Of a stretch of DNA of 24,149 nucleotides, positions 15,498-23,414 are shown piece by piece. A program made the translations under genes and the position numbers. A model generated the notes under the pieces. The model was not told where the DNA came from. It saw nothing but the letters and a program-made list of their open reading frames with translations, and made no database searches. The stretch covers positions 1-24,149 of the forward strand of contig ONWI01000069.1 of NCBI GenBank assembly GCA_900321515.1, in the 5' to 3' direction. Each line of letters begins with the position of its first letter. Position 1 is the first letter of the stretch. The stretch is from an uncultured Eubacteriales bacterium. GTDB lineage: Bacteria; Bacillota; Clostridia; Oscillospirales; Acutalibacteraceae.

Positions 15498-15526
15498 GCT
15501 TTTCTGTGATGAAGTCACAGAAAAGC
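15498..15526. promoter_or_regulatory. Perfect palindrome, candidate Crp/Fnr-type operator
   Basis: A perfect 12-bp inverted repeat (left arm GCTTTTCTGTGA, 5-base spacer TGAAG, complementary right arm). Its centre reads TGTGA-N5-TCACA, close to the CRP-type TGTGA-N6-TCACA. It ends 2 bases before the -35 box of the thioredoxin promoter, which is the usual place for a Crp/Fnr activator, and the operon encodes such a regulator. The minus-strand flank is AAATTTTTTTT, so it could instead be a terminator against antisense transcription. Confidence 0.5.
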
Positions 15527-15528
15527 GG

Positions 15529-15557
15529 TTGATAAAGCATTATAATTGACGTATAAT
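15529..15557 (+). promoter_or_regulatory. Promoter of the thioredoxin/CoA-disulfide-reductase operon
   Basis: TTGATA and TATAAT are separated by 17 bases. The -10 box ends 41 bases before the trxA ATG at 15599, which has CGGAGG 8 bases upstream. Confidence 0.7.
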
Positions 15558-15598
15558 ATTACTATAATTCAAAAAGAAATTTATCGGAGGTAATCAAC

Positions 15599-15913
15599 AT
15601 GAAAGAAACAGTCATCACAATGGATAATTTTGCAAACGAGGTTATTAATTCCGAGAAGCCGGTTCTGCTCGATTTCTGGGCGGAATGGTGCGGTCCGTGC
15701 AGGATGCTTGCTCCCGTGCTGGCGGAATTTGCCGATCGCCACGACGATGTGAAGGTCGGCAAAGTCAATGTAGACGAGCAGCGTGCTCTCGCAGCCAAGT
15801 TCGGCATTATGAGCATTCCCACGCTCATTCTCTTCAAGGAAGGCAATCCGGTCGCACAGCGTATCGGATTGCAGAACGCCGCTTCGCTCGAACAGTTTAT
15901 ATCCGAACTTTAA
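15599..15913 (+). CDS. trxA: Thioredoxin
   Basis: A 104-aa classic thioredoxin. The active site WCGPCRM (Cys31, Cys34) follows DFWAEW, and the cis-proline strand MSIPTLILF is present, as is the late Gly-containing helix region. The length is typical and no transmembrane segment is seen, so it is cytosolic. GGAGG lies 8 bases upstream of the ATG. It is the first gene of an operon with the CoA-disulfide-reductase-like multidomain protein 20 bases downstream. This suggests a partner that passes electrons to, or reduces, persulfides and disulfides made or used by that enzyme; this specific pairing is an inference. Confidence 0.97.
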   Translation: MKETVITMDNFANEVINSEKPVLLDFWAEWCGPCRMLAPVLAEFADRHDDVKVGKVNVDEQRALAAKFGIMSIPTLILFKEGNPVAQRIGLQNAASLEQFISEL

Positions 15914-15933
15914 TAGGGAAGAGGGGTATCTGT

Positions 15934-18405
15934 ATGCCGAAAAAGACTGTCATCATCGGCGGCGTTGCCGGAGGCGCGAGCTGTGCCGCACGTCTGCGCA
16001 GGCTGGACGGCGAGCGCGAGATCATCATATTAGAACGCGGTGAGTACATTTCATATGCCAACTGCGGACTTCCATATCACGTCAGCGGCGTAATCCGCAG
16101 GCGGAGCGCAGTGCTGCTCATGACGCCCGAATTGATGCGCGACCGCGTCAATATTGATGTGCGCGTGAGGAACGAGGTCACATCAATAAACCGTGAGTCC
16201 AAGACCGTTTCGGTCAGGAATCTTGCGACGGGCGAGAGTTACGATGAAAGTTACGACGACCTTGTGATTGCCACAGGTTCGTCCCCGCTGCGCCCGAATA
16301 TTCCAGGCATTGATTCCGACAGAATACGCACGCTCTGGACAGTGCCGGATACGGACGAAATAAGAAGCATTATTAATGAACAGGGCATAAAAACCGCAGC
16401 TGTGATAGGCGGAGGCTTCATCGGTCTGGAAATGGCCGAAAACCTGCGTCACGCCGGTCTGAACGTATCACTTATCGAAGCGGCGGATCAGGTCATGGCT
16501 CCGCTGGATTACGAAATGGCGCAGCTCCTTCACGAGAATATCCGTGACAACGGGGTCAGTCTGTATCTTTCGGACGGCGTGGAGAGTTTTTGGGACGACG
16601 GCAGCAAGGTCGATGTTGCGCTAATAAGCGGAAAGACCGTCTCCGCCGAGCTTGTAATACTATCCATCGGAGTTTGTCCTAACAGCCGGCTTGCCAAAGC
16701 TGCCGGACTTGCCGTGAACCAGCGCGGCGGCATTATTACCGATGAACACATGCTTACGAATGACCCTTCCGTTTACGCGGTGGGGGACGCTGTGGAAGTC
16801 GAGGATTTCATCCTGAAGCAGCGCACAATGGTTCCGCTTGCCGGACCAGCCAACAAGCAGGGGCGCATTGCAGCCGACAATATCGCGGGCGGCAGTTCCA
16901 CCTACAAAGGAACGCAGGGTTCCTCCGTCGCAAAGGTGTTCGACCTTACAGCCGCCTCCACAGGGCTTAATGAAAAGGCGCTCAGCCGCAGCGGGATGAC
17001 CAAAGGCAAGGATTACCTGACGCTTATCATTACCCAGAATTCACACGCAGGCTACTATCCGGGAGCCGTTCCGCTCACAATCAAGCTGATCTTCTCACCC
17101 GACGGCAAGAAGATATTCGGCGCACAGATAGTGGGACGGGAAGGAGCCGACAAGCGCATTGACACTCTGGGAGTCGCCATCAGGCTCGGCGCGGGCATTT
17201 CCGAACTCAAAGACCTCGAACTTGCCTACGCTCCGCCGTATTCATCAGCGAAGGATCCCGTCAACATGGCGGGCTTTGTGGGAGAGAATATCCTGCGGGG
17301 CATGGTCAGCATTTCCGAATGGAACGAGCCGGACACTTCACCCGACGCGATTCTGCTTGACGTGCGGGAGGAAGCGGAGGTAATGGCATACGCCATACCA
17401 GGCGCTGTGAATATTCCGCTCGGCAGGCTGCGCGGCGGGCTTGAACGGCTCGACAGGACCAAGAAGATCATTGTGTTCTGCGCGGTAGGCGTGAGAGCGT
17501 ACAACGGCGCGAGAATACTCATGCAGAACGGCTTTGAGAATGTAAAGGTTTATCCGGGCGGCGCGCGCTTCTATAAATCCACACACCCATCCGAAGCAGA
17601 AGAAAGCGTACACGAGACAATTCCCGAAAGAGAGGAAGGGCAATCCGTGAGCAATGAAATCAAGCCTGCCAATAAAATTACCCTCGACTGCTGCGGAATG
17701 CAGTGTCCCGGCCCGATCATGGAGGTATTCAAGGCGGTGAACGGCATGAGCGACGGTGAACTGCTGGAAGTGACCGCTTCAGACCCCGGATTTGCCAAGG
17801 ACATCGGTTTATGGTGCCGCAGAACGGGCAATACTCTCATTTCAAACGAACAGCGCGGCGGCGAGTACATCGCCACCATCCGCAAGGGCGCGCAGGAAGC
17901 GGTTTCGCCCGCGGCAAATTCGGCGGATTCCGCGCCGAAGGGCAAGACCATCATCGTATTCGACGGCGACATGGACAAGGTGCTTGCCAGCTTCGTGATC
18001 GCCAACGGAGCGCTTGCGATGGGCAGACCGGTGACGATGTTCTTCACGTTCTGGGGACTTACCGCACTTCGCAGGAGCAGCAAGGTTAAGGTAAAGAAGA
18101 GCTTCATGGAAAAGATGTTCGGCTTCATGCTGCCGCGCGGAGCAGCAAAGACAAAGCTCTCCAAGATGAACATGGGCGGGATGGGAACAGCCATGATGCG
18201 CGGTATTATGAAGGACAAGAATATTGACTCACTTGAGGATATGATGAAGAAGGCAATCGAGGGCGGTGTTAAAATCATAGCCTGTTCCATGAGCATGGAC
18301 GTGATGGGCATTCGCCCCGAAGAGCTTATCGACGGCGTGGAAATAGGCGGAGTCGGCACCTATCTGGGCGACGCGGAGGAATCCGACGTCAATCTCTTCA
18401 TCTGA
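15934..18405 (+). CDS. CoA-disulfide/persulfide reductase fused to rhodanese, TusA and DsrE-like domains
   Basis: An 823-aa, four-part protein. (1) A flavin NAD(P)H reductase (1-450): FAD motif VIIGGVAGGAS, the single redox Cys44 in SYANCGLPY typical of CoA-disulfide reductase, a second Rossmann motif VIGGGFIGLE (about 157), VYAVGDAVEV, and a dimerisation domain. (2) A rhodanese domain (about 462-550) with Cys516 in IVFCAVGVRAYNG. (3) A TusA domain (about 580-650) with GMQCPGPIMEV (Cys591). (4) A DsrE/DsrF/DrsH-like domain (about 670-823), with Cys784 in IIACSMSMDVMG. All candidate sulfur-carrying cysteines are present. Relatives are CoA-disulfide or persulfide reductases, so sulfur relay and polysulfide reduction in the cytoplasm is likely. 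GAGGGG lies 7 bases before the ATG at 15934; the longer frame upstream overlaps trxA and is not coding. Confidence 0.93.
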   Translation: MPKKTVIIGGVAGGASCAARLRRLDGEREIIILERGEYISYANCGLPYHVSGVIRRRSAVLLMTPELMRDRVNIDVRVRNEVTSINRESKTVSVRNLATGESYDESYDDLVIATGSSPLRPNIPGIDSDRIRTLWTVPDTDEIRSIINEQGIKTAAVIGGGFIGLEMAENLRHAGLNVSLIEAADQVMAPLDYEMAQLLHENIRDNGVSLYLSDGVESFWDDGSKVDVALISGKTVSAELVILSIGVCPNSRLAKAAGLAVNQRGGIITDEHMLTNDPSVYAVGDAVEVEDFILKQRTMVPLAGPANKQGRIAADNIAGGSSTYKGTQGSSVAKVFDLTAASTGLNEKALSRSGMTKGKDYLTLIITQNSHAGYYPGAVPLTIKLIFSPDGKKIFGAQIVGREGADKRIDTLGVAIRLGAGISELKDLELAYAPPYSSAKDPVNMAGFVGENILRGMVSISEWNEPDTSPDAILLDVREEAEVMAYAIPGAVNIPLGRLRGGLERLDRTKKIIVFCAVGVRAYNGARILMQNGFENVKVYPGGARFYKSTHPSEAEESVHETIPEREEGQSVSNEIKPANKITLDCCGMQCPGPIMEVFKAVNGMSDGELLEVTASDPGFAKDIGLWCRRTGNTLISNEQRGGEYIATIRKGAQEAVSPAANSADSAPKGKTIIVFDGDMDKVLASFVIANGALAMGRPVTMFFTFWGLTALRRSSKVKVKKSFMEKMFGFMLPRGAAKTKLSKMNMGGMGTAMMRGIMKDKNIDSLEDMMKKAIEGGVKIIACSMSMDVMGIRPEELIDGVEIGGVGTYLGDAEESDVNLFI

Positions 18406-18408
18406 CAA

Positions 18409-19068
18409 ATGGAACGTGATATGGATATTGGGCGTGAAATTGACTCCATGCCATTCCGTGACGATCTGAACGACGAAGAATATCGTTCTGTGATTGAATG
18501 CGCAAGGATTAGGGAATACAAAAAGGGCAGTCTTGTCTATTCCCCGGAGAATGAATGTCTGGGGCTTATCAAGGTGCTTTCGGGAAGCATACGGGCATTC
18601 ATGCTGTCGGAAGAAGGGCGCGAAATTGTGCTCTATCACATGAATGGGGGAGAAACCGACCTTCTTTCGGCGGCGTGCGTGATAAATCAAATTACATTTG
18701 AAACTCAGATGGTCGCCGATTCCGACAGCACGCTTCTGATTATTCCTGCTGCCTGCCTCGCGGGACTCAAGCAGAACAATCTTGCCCTGCGCTGCTTCAT
18801 TTATGAAAAGCTGGGCGAGCGATTTTCCGACGTTATGAAGCTCATGCAGACCATGCTCTTTACACGCATAGACAGGCGGATTGCGGATATCCTGCTGAAA
18901 AGCGGCGGGGGTGAGCTGCGCATTACCCACGAGGAATTAGCTGGTGCCATCAATTCATCCCGGGAGGTGGTTTCGCGCACGCTCAAGGATATGGAACGCA
19001 AATCTATGATAAAGCTGGGACGCGGCAGAATTATCATAACCGACAGAGCGGGACTGGAAGATATATAA
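18409..19068 (+). CDS. Crp/Fnr-family transcriptional regulator
   Basis: A 219-aa regulator: a cyclic-nucleotide-binding-type beta-roll (about 20-130), a long dimerisation helix (about 135-160) and a winged HTH (about 165-215). The recognition helix contains SSREVVSRTLKDME. Its E-x-x-S-R pattern matches that of Fnr-type regulators, which read TTGAT half sites; Crp has R-E-T-V-G-R. No N-terminal 4Fe-4S cysteine cluster of Fnr is seen; scattered Cys residues could sense redox. It begins 3 bases after the multidomain reductase. ATG 18409 is used, though ATG 18421 is equally likely as neither has a strong ribosome binding site. It probably controls its own operon in response to sulfur or redox state. 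Confidence 0.88.
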   Translation: MERDMDIGREIDSMPFRDDLNDEEYRSVIECARIREYKKGSLVYSPENECLGLIKVLSGSIRAFMLSEEGREIVLYHMNGGETDLLSAACVINQITFETQMVADSDSTLLIIPAACLAGLKQNNLALRCFIYEKLGERFSDVMKLMQTMLFTRIDRRIADILLKSGGGELRITHEELAGAINSSREVVSRTLKDMERKSMIKLGRGRIIITDRAGLEDI

Positions 19069-19105
19069 ACGAACAGGCTCAAAAATGGAGGTTAAGAATT
19101 ATCAT

Positions 19106-19648
19106 ATGAGCAGAATAGTTGTTTTGGTGGGAAGCGTCCGCAAAGGAGGCAATACAGAATTGCTGGCGAAAGCATTTGCGGACGGAGCCGGTCAGGATAA
19201 TGAAGTGGAATTGTTGTCTGTGGCGGATTACAACGTACATCCTTGCATTGGGTGTAATTACTGCTATTTGAGCGAAGGCAGCAGATGTGTTCAGCAGGAC
19301 GATATGGTGAAAATTTATGATATGCTGAGGCAGGCTGATACTGTCATCGTAGCCTCTCCGGTTTATTTCTACGGTATCAGCGCACAGCTGAAGGCGTTGA
19401 TTGACAGGCTTCATACGCCTATGCGGAATGAATTTCACATAAAGAGTCTTGGATTGATATTGGTTGGAGCCGCAGAGCTGCCTGACCTTTTTGATCCGAT
19501 AGTTACACAATATCGCATGATTCTCAGATTTTTTGGACTGAAGGACGTCGGAATGGTGCTTGTAAGCGGAGCGAGGGAAAAGGGCGCTGTCCTTTCGGGG
19601 GACGGAATGAAACGCGCTTATGATCTGGGAAGAAATCTGAATCAATAA
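19106..19648 (+). CDS. Flavodoxin-like NAD(P)H reductase with iron-sulfur-flavoprotein Cys motif
   Basis: A 180-aa flavodoxin-fold protein (MSRIVVLVGSVRKGGNTELLAKAF). It contains the flavin phosphate loop GSVRKGGNT, ASPVYFYGISAQLKALIDR and a C-terminal Rossmann-like strand LGLILVGAAE. The segment CIGCNYCYLSEGSRC has the spacing C-x2-C-x2-C-x7-C found in archaeal iron-sulfur flavoprotein Isf, so a 4Fe-4S cluster beside FMN is possible. The start at 19106 is preferred: GGAGG sits about 14 bases upstream, whereas ATG 19085 has no site. It follows the Crp/Fnr gene by 37 bases and may be the last gene of the sulfur/redox operon. The physiological acceptor is unknown. Confidence 0.85.
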   Translation: MSRIVVLVGSVRKGGNTELLAKAFADGAGQDNEVELLSVADYNVHPCIGCNYCYLSEGSRCVQQDDMVKIYDMLRQADTVIVASPVYFYGISAQLKALIDRLHTPMRNEFHIKSLGLILVGAAELPDLFDPIVTQYRMILRFFGLKDVGMVLVSGAREKGAVLSGDGMKRAYDLGRNLNQ

Positions 19649-19672
19649 GAAAACAGGTTCTAAGAAAAAAAT

Positions 19673-19696
19673 GCCTCCTAAGATACCATAGAAGGC
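19673..19696 (-). terminator. Terminator on the minus strand, far downstream of ktrA
   Basis: An 8-bp stem (GCCTTCTA on the minus strand, one mismatch) with an 8-base loop, followed on the minus strand by ATTTTTTTC. It lies over 350 bases beyond the ktrA stop, so a ktrBA transcript would carry the G+C-rich island as its 3' end. A short terminator for the plus-strand flavoprotein gene is less likely here. Confidence 0.5.
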
Positions 19697-19719
19697 GTTT
19701 GCAGAAGTAAAAAAAATTA

Positions 19720-19990
19720 AAAAGGAAAGCGCGTAGCGCCAATTAAGTGAGCGTTTTTTCTCCAGGCGAGCACGGGGGGGCAAGGGACTGGTTCCACGCT
19801 ATCGCTTGCGACAGCTGGTGCAGGGCAAGCGCTCTGCTGGGGCGGTGGGGCAAAGCACCACGAGGGAGGCGGAGCCGACCGAGCGAAACGCACCGGAAAA
19901 TAAATCGAGGTCGGGCGAATACCGGAATAGCAAAAATCCCAATCCGTCCCTCCCGGCTGAAGAAAAAAGCCCCCCTTTCAAAACATTCAA
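19720..19990. other. G+C-rich gene-free island
   Basis: Between the flavoprotein gene (ends 19648) and ktrA (ends 20050) lie about 400 bases without a convincing gene. From about 19720 to 19930 the composition becomes sharply G+C-rich (for example GGGGGGG at 19773, GGGGCGGTGGGG at 19849), then turns to A+T-rich. Short frames cross it on both strands but lack ribosome binding sites and look like low-complexity Arg/Pro/Ser-rich noise. The palindromic GCGCGTAGCGC is at 19728-19738. A structured RNA, a repeat or a degraded mobile piece are all possible. Confidence 0.5.
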
Positions 19991-20049
19991 CCCCCGTATT
20001 ACCGCCTTTTTTTATTTTTCAATCAAATACCATGTTAATACACAAAGTA

Positions 20050-20694
20050 TTATATTTTAAAGCATTTCTGGATATCCTTTAATTCTCCGATAACGAAAGC
20101 GATGTCGCCGGTTTTTATTTCTGTATCCGGTGAGGGAATAAAGACCTGTTGGTTTCGTTTGATGGTCAGCACATTGATTCTGTATTTTTTGCGGATGTCT
20201 ATCTGTGTAAGGGTCTTGCCGTACCATTCCTTCGGAACTTTCATCTCGTAAATCGAATAACTGTTGTCGAGATGAATAAAGTCAAGGATGCTGTCGGACG
20301 CGTACCTTGTCGCTATGCGAAGCGCCATCTGTTTTTCCGGGTATACGACTTCGTCGGCGCCGTTTCTCAGCAGGAATTTCATCTGCACGTCGTTTGTCGC
20401 GCGGGAGATAACCTTTTTCGCACCGAGTTCCTTGAGCAGCGAAGTTGTCTCCAGCGACGACTGGAAGAGCCCTCCCAGAGCCACGATGCACACGTCATAA
20501 TCTCTGACGCCGAGCGAACGAAGGAATTCCTCATTCGTGCTGTCGCCGATGCGGGCGTTGGTCACATGAGGGAGTATCTCGTTTATGCGTTCCTCATTGA
20601 TATCAACCGCCATGACCTCGCAGCGAAGCTCCTCCATTCGTTTGGCAATATGACTGCCGAACTGTCCTACACCGATAATCAATACTGTTGTCAT
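20050..20694 (-). CDS. ktrA: KtrA-type cytosolic RCK subunit of a potassium uptake system
   Basis: A 214-aa RCK protein. The Rossmann domain (about 4-118) has GVGQFGSHIA and Asp31 at the end of strand 2 (AVDIN), which suits NAD(H)/nucleotide binding. A TrkA-C domain (about 138-213) follows, with KRNQQVFIPSPDTEIKTGDIAFVIG. The length matches KtrA (about 220), not the doubled TrkA of Gram-negatives. KtrA gates the membrane subunit KtrB in response to ATP/ADP, and its C-domain can bind c-di-AMP in several Firmicutes. The start at 20694 has AAGGAG 7 bases upstream and lies 11 bases after ktrB, so the two are cotranscribed. No ydaO-type riboswitch leader was seen. Confidence 0.93.
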   Translation of the reverse strand: MTTVLIIGVGQFGSHIAKRMEELRCEVMAVDINEERINEILPHVTNARIGDSTNEEFLRSLGVRDYDVCIVALGGLFQSSLETTSLLKELGAKKVISRATNDVQMKFLLRNGADEVVYPEKQMALRIATRYASDSILDFIHLDNSYSIYEMKVPKEWYGKTLTQIDIRKKYRINVLTIKRNQQVFIPSPDTEIKTGDIAFVIGELKDIQKCFKI

Positions 20695-20705
20695 GTTATT
20701 TCTCC

Positions 20706-22049
20706 TTATCCAACTGAGATTTTTTCAAGAGGCAGTCTGGAATTCCTGCTGTCCGAAGACGGCAATGCCGCGTAGATGAGCGTAAGTCCTCCTACTCTGC
20801 CAAAGAACATAAGCGCCATCAGAATCACTTTGGAAAGCGTCGAGAGGCTGCTTGTTATGCCGAGTGTGAGTCCGACCGTACCTATTGCTGAGCCGGTTTC
20901 AAACAGACAGGTCAGCAATGGGAGATTTTCGGTTCGGCTGATAATTATTCCGCTTGTGAAAAACAGTACCAGATACATAAAAAGTATGGCTCCCGCGCTG
21001 CGGACTGTTTCATCGGATATTCTCCTTTTGAAGCACTGAACGTCGTTTCTTCTGCTGAAAACCGTTACCGCCGACAGAAAAAGCACTGCGAATGTAGCGG
21101 TTTTCATGCCTCCGGCTGTGGAGCCGGGAGAACCGCCCACCAGCATAAGGAGAATCATTATCATAGTGCCCGACTCGTCCATCTGCGTAAGATCCTGGGT
21201 GTTAAAGCCCGCGGTTCTGGTTGTGACCGACTGGAACAGGGAACTGATCAACCGGTCTCCAAATCCCATGCCGCCGTATTCCCAGATGAAGAAGTACAGC
21301 GCTGGCAGAACTATCAGTATCAGGGACGTGAGCAGAACAACCTTGCTTTGCAGGGAATATCTCTTAAGATTGTGCCTGTAGGTTCCGATGTCGGTCCATA
21401 CAAGAAAGCCGATACCGCCCGTCACTATAAGCAGCATAATTATGATATTAAGATATACGTTGTCGCCGTAGGACGTGAGAGAAGAAAAAGGCTCGAGCGT
21501 TCCCATCAGGTCAAAGCCGGCGTTGCAGAAAGCGGAAATCGAATGAAAAAGCGAGTACCACAGACCCTTGCCAAAACCGAAATCCCTGATGAATACCGGA
21601 GCGAGAAGCGCCGCGCCGGAAAGTTCAATGATCGCCGACGTTTTCAGGATAAAACCCGTCATTCGCACAATGCCTCCGACCTGAGGCGCCGAGATGGATT
21701 CCTGCATGGTGCTCCGATGCCAGAGACCTATTTTTTTGCCCGAAGCCATCATAATAGCAAGAGCAATGGTGATTACGCCCATTCCTCCTATCTGAATGAG
21801 TATGATAATTACCGTCTGACCGAACAGCGACCAATAGGTAGCTGTATCCTTTACAATCAGCCCCGTGACGCATGTGGAGGAAACGGCTGTGAAAAGTGCG
21901 TCGGAAAATGGAGTCACACACCTTTCGCGCGAGGAAATAGGCAGCATAAGCAGAAATGTCCCGGCGAGTATCAGCCCCAGAAAGCTGATAATAATAACCT
22001 GAAACGAGGTCATGCTTTTGCGGTTGATTAGTTTGAGTTTTTGAAACAT
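20706..22049 (-). CDS. ktrB: KtrB/TrkH-family potassium transporter
   Basis: A 447-aa membrane protein with the four membrane-pore-membrane repeats of the Ktr/Trk superfamily. The selectivity-loop glycines are visible in SSTCVTGLIVKD, AFCNAGFDLMG, TTRTAGFNTQD and GSAIGTVGLTLG. The length matches KtrB. The protein would form the ion pore, with KtrA as the gating ring. The ATG at 22049 has GAGGTG 5-6 bases upstream. A TATAAT on the minus strand at 22082-22087 may be its -10 box, but the -35 (GGTATT) is poor. It is the first gene of the ktrBA pair. Confidence 0.95.
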   Translation of the reverse strand: MFQKLKLINRKSMTSFQVIIISFLGLILAGTFLLMLPISSRERCVTPFSDALFTAVSSTCVTGLIVKDTATYWSLFGQTVIIILIQIGGMGVITIALAIMMASGKKIGLWHRSTMQESISAPQVGGIVRMTGFILKTSAIIELSGAALLAPVFIRDFGFGKGLWYSLFHSISAFCNAGFDLMGTLEPFSSLTSYGDNVYLNIIIMLLIVTGGIGFLVWTDIGTYRHNLKRYSLQSKVVLLTSLILIVLPALYFFIWEYGGMGFGDRLISSLFQSVTTRTAGFNTQDLTQMDESGTMIMILLMLVGGSPGSTAGGMKTATFAVLFLSAVTVFSRRNDVQCFKRRISDETVRSAGAILFMYLVLFFTSGIIISRTENLPLLTCLFETGSAIGTVGLTLGITSSLSTLSKVILMALMFFGRVGGLTLIYAALPSSDSRNSRLPLEKISVG

Positions 22050-22196
22050 GTCACACCTCTGTTGCTTTAATTGATATTTACATTATATCATAAATAATTA
22101 CAAAATACCATAATTTTTTAATGATAAATGTAAATATTTAAAAGAAATGTTATTCGTATTGAACTACGGGGAATATATGTTTTGAGTTAGAAAATA

Positions 22197-22241
22197 AAAC
22201 AGCACTGCAATTAAACATTTGAGTTTATTGCAGTGCTGTTT
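22197..22241 (-). terminator. Terminator of the aldolase-family gene
   Basis: Arms of 20 and 19 bases starting AAACAGCACTGCAAT, with a single bulged T and a 6-base loop. On the minus strand it is followed by TTTTATTTTC, 15 bases beyond the stop at 22257. The remainder of 22050-22196 is A+T-rich leader of ktrB. Confidence 0.88.
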
Positions 22242-22256
22242 ACGACTTGATAGCAA

Positions 22257-23231
22257 TTAATCCCTGTCCAGAAGCTCCTGGTAGAAGTCGGCGTAGTTTG
22301 TCTTTTTGTCACGAATGAATTCGATAGCTGACGAAGGATGCCTGTTGAGTCTGCCCGTGAGGAGATAGGGAACGTCGTATCCCCACACAACCCCGGCGGC
22401 TTTCAGAGGAAGAATATGTTTCTCTATGAAGGTGAGAATAGGGGAGATGTTGAACTTCGGATTCTTAAAGAAGCCGAGGAGCAGTTCCATGGCACAGTTT
22501 CCGGCGCCTCTACCCATGCAGCTTACGGTAGCGTCCAGATAGCTCACGCCGAGCGACATGGCTTCAATGGTGTTAGCGAATGCGAGCTGCTGATTGTTGT
22601 GAGCGTGCATGCCGACATATTTGCCGGCTTTTTCGGCGTAAGATAGATATTTCTCGGTGAGTCTGGCGACCTGTTCAGGATAAAGGGAGCCGTAGCTGTC
22701 AACAAGATATATTCCGTCGGCGTTGCTTTCGCTTATCAGTTCCAGAGCGCCGTCGATATCCGTGTCGCTGGCATTTGACACCGCCATAATGTTTACGGTT
22801 GTTTCGTAACCGAGTTCATGGCAGTATTCGACGATTTCCAGCGCAGCGGGAATGGTATTGATGTATGTAGCCACGCGAACCATGTCGATTACGCTCTCGG
22901 AACGAGGTCTGATGTCGCGGCGGAAGTCTGTCCTGCCAACATCTGCCATGACTGAGATTTTAAGATCGGTGTTGTTATCTCCGACAATTGCGCGGATATC
23001 CTCGTCGTCGCAAAATTTCCACTTGCCGAATTTGTCAGGGGAGAATATGTCTTTAGACGCTTTATAGCCGAATTCCATATAGTCCACGCCAGCCTTCACG
23101 TTGGCAAGGTACAGCGCGCGGACAAATTCATCGTCAAAGTAAAAATTGTTAACCAGTCCGCCGTCGCGAATAGTCGCGTCAAGCACTTTTACGTCCGGGC
23201 GAAAGGAGACAATGTTGCCTCTTCTGTTCAT
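22257..23231 (-). CDS. HMGL/DmpG-like aldolase-family protein
   Basis: A 324-aa TIM-barrel protein of the HMG-CoA lyase/4-hydroxy-2-oxovalerate aldolase superfamily. The first strand has VLDATIRDGG (Asp18, Arg22, Asp23), and the metal-binding pair is GMHAHNNQ (His209, His211). The loop ATVSCMGRGAGNCAMELLLG matches the family's conserved GxGRGAGN. It lacks the C-terminal communication domain of DmpG and is shorter than isopropylmalate synthases, so it is a stand-alone lyase or aldolase. The substrate is unknown; similar proteins often lie in surface-polysaccharide or nucleotide-sugar clusters. GAGAGGA lies about 12 bases before ATG 23231. It is transcribed alone from 23310-23338. Confidence 0.87.
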   Translation of the reverse strand: MNRRGNIVSFRPDVKVLDATIRDGGLVNNFYFDDEFVRALYLANVKAGVDYMEFGYKASKDIFSPDKFGKWKFCDDEDIRAIVGDNNTDLKISVMADVGRTDFRRDIRPRSESVIDMVRVATYINTIPAALEIVEYCHELGYETTVNIMAVSNASDTDIDGALELISESNADGIYLVDSYGSLYPEQVARLTEKYLSYAEKAGKYVGMHAHNNQQLAFANTIEAMSLGVSYLDATVSCMGRGAGNCAMELLLGFFKNPKFNISPILTFIEKHILPLKAAGVVWGYDVPYLLTGRLNRHPSSAIEFIRDKKTNYADFYQELLDRD

Positions 23232-23309
23232 AATTGTTTCAATTCCTCTCGTGTAAATAAATAGCTGAAAGATGACCGATAATCGTACACATAAGATACG
23301 TTAAAAAAT

Positions 23310-23338
23310 AGTATATCATGTGCCGTCGGCATTTGCAA
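23310..23338 (-). promoter_or_regulatory. Promoter of the aldolase-family gene
   Basis: On the minus strand, TTGCAA and TATACT are separated by 17 bases, about 80 bases before the ATG at 23231. Confidence 0.6.
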
Positions 23339-23379
23339 TATTTTTTTTGCTTTTCCTGTATATTCTGAATAAAAAATTA

Positions 23380-23414
23380 AGCTCCTGGAATTTCCTGCGA
23401 AATTTCCAGGAGCT
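23380..23414 (-). terminator. Terminator of the acyltransferase-3 gene
   Basis: Inverted repeat AGCTCCTGGAA..TTTC against GAAATTTCCAGGAGCT with one bulged base and a 4-base loop. On the minus strand it is followed by TTAATTTTTTATT. It lies 42 bases beyond the stop at 23456. Confidence 0.87.

Noticed and set aside
17571..18930. Long minus-strand frames opposite the sulfur enzyme and Crp/Fnr gene
   Set aside because: They are complements of strongly supported genes with good domain motifs and have no start signals.
19747..20082. A 111-aa plus-strand frame across the G+C-rich island
   Set aside because: No ribosome binding site, low-complexity Arg/Ser/Pro content, and it runs into the end of ktrA; probably non-coding.
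22050..22196. A c-di-AMP (ydaO-type) riboswitch before ktrB
   Set aside because: The leader is short, A+T-rich and without the expected conserved stems or a terminator before the gene.
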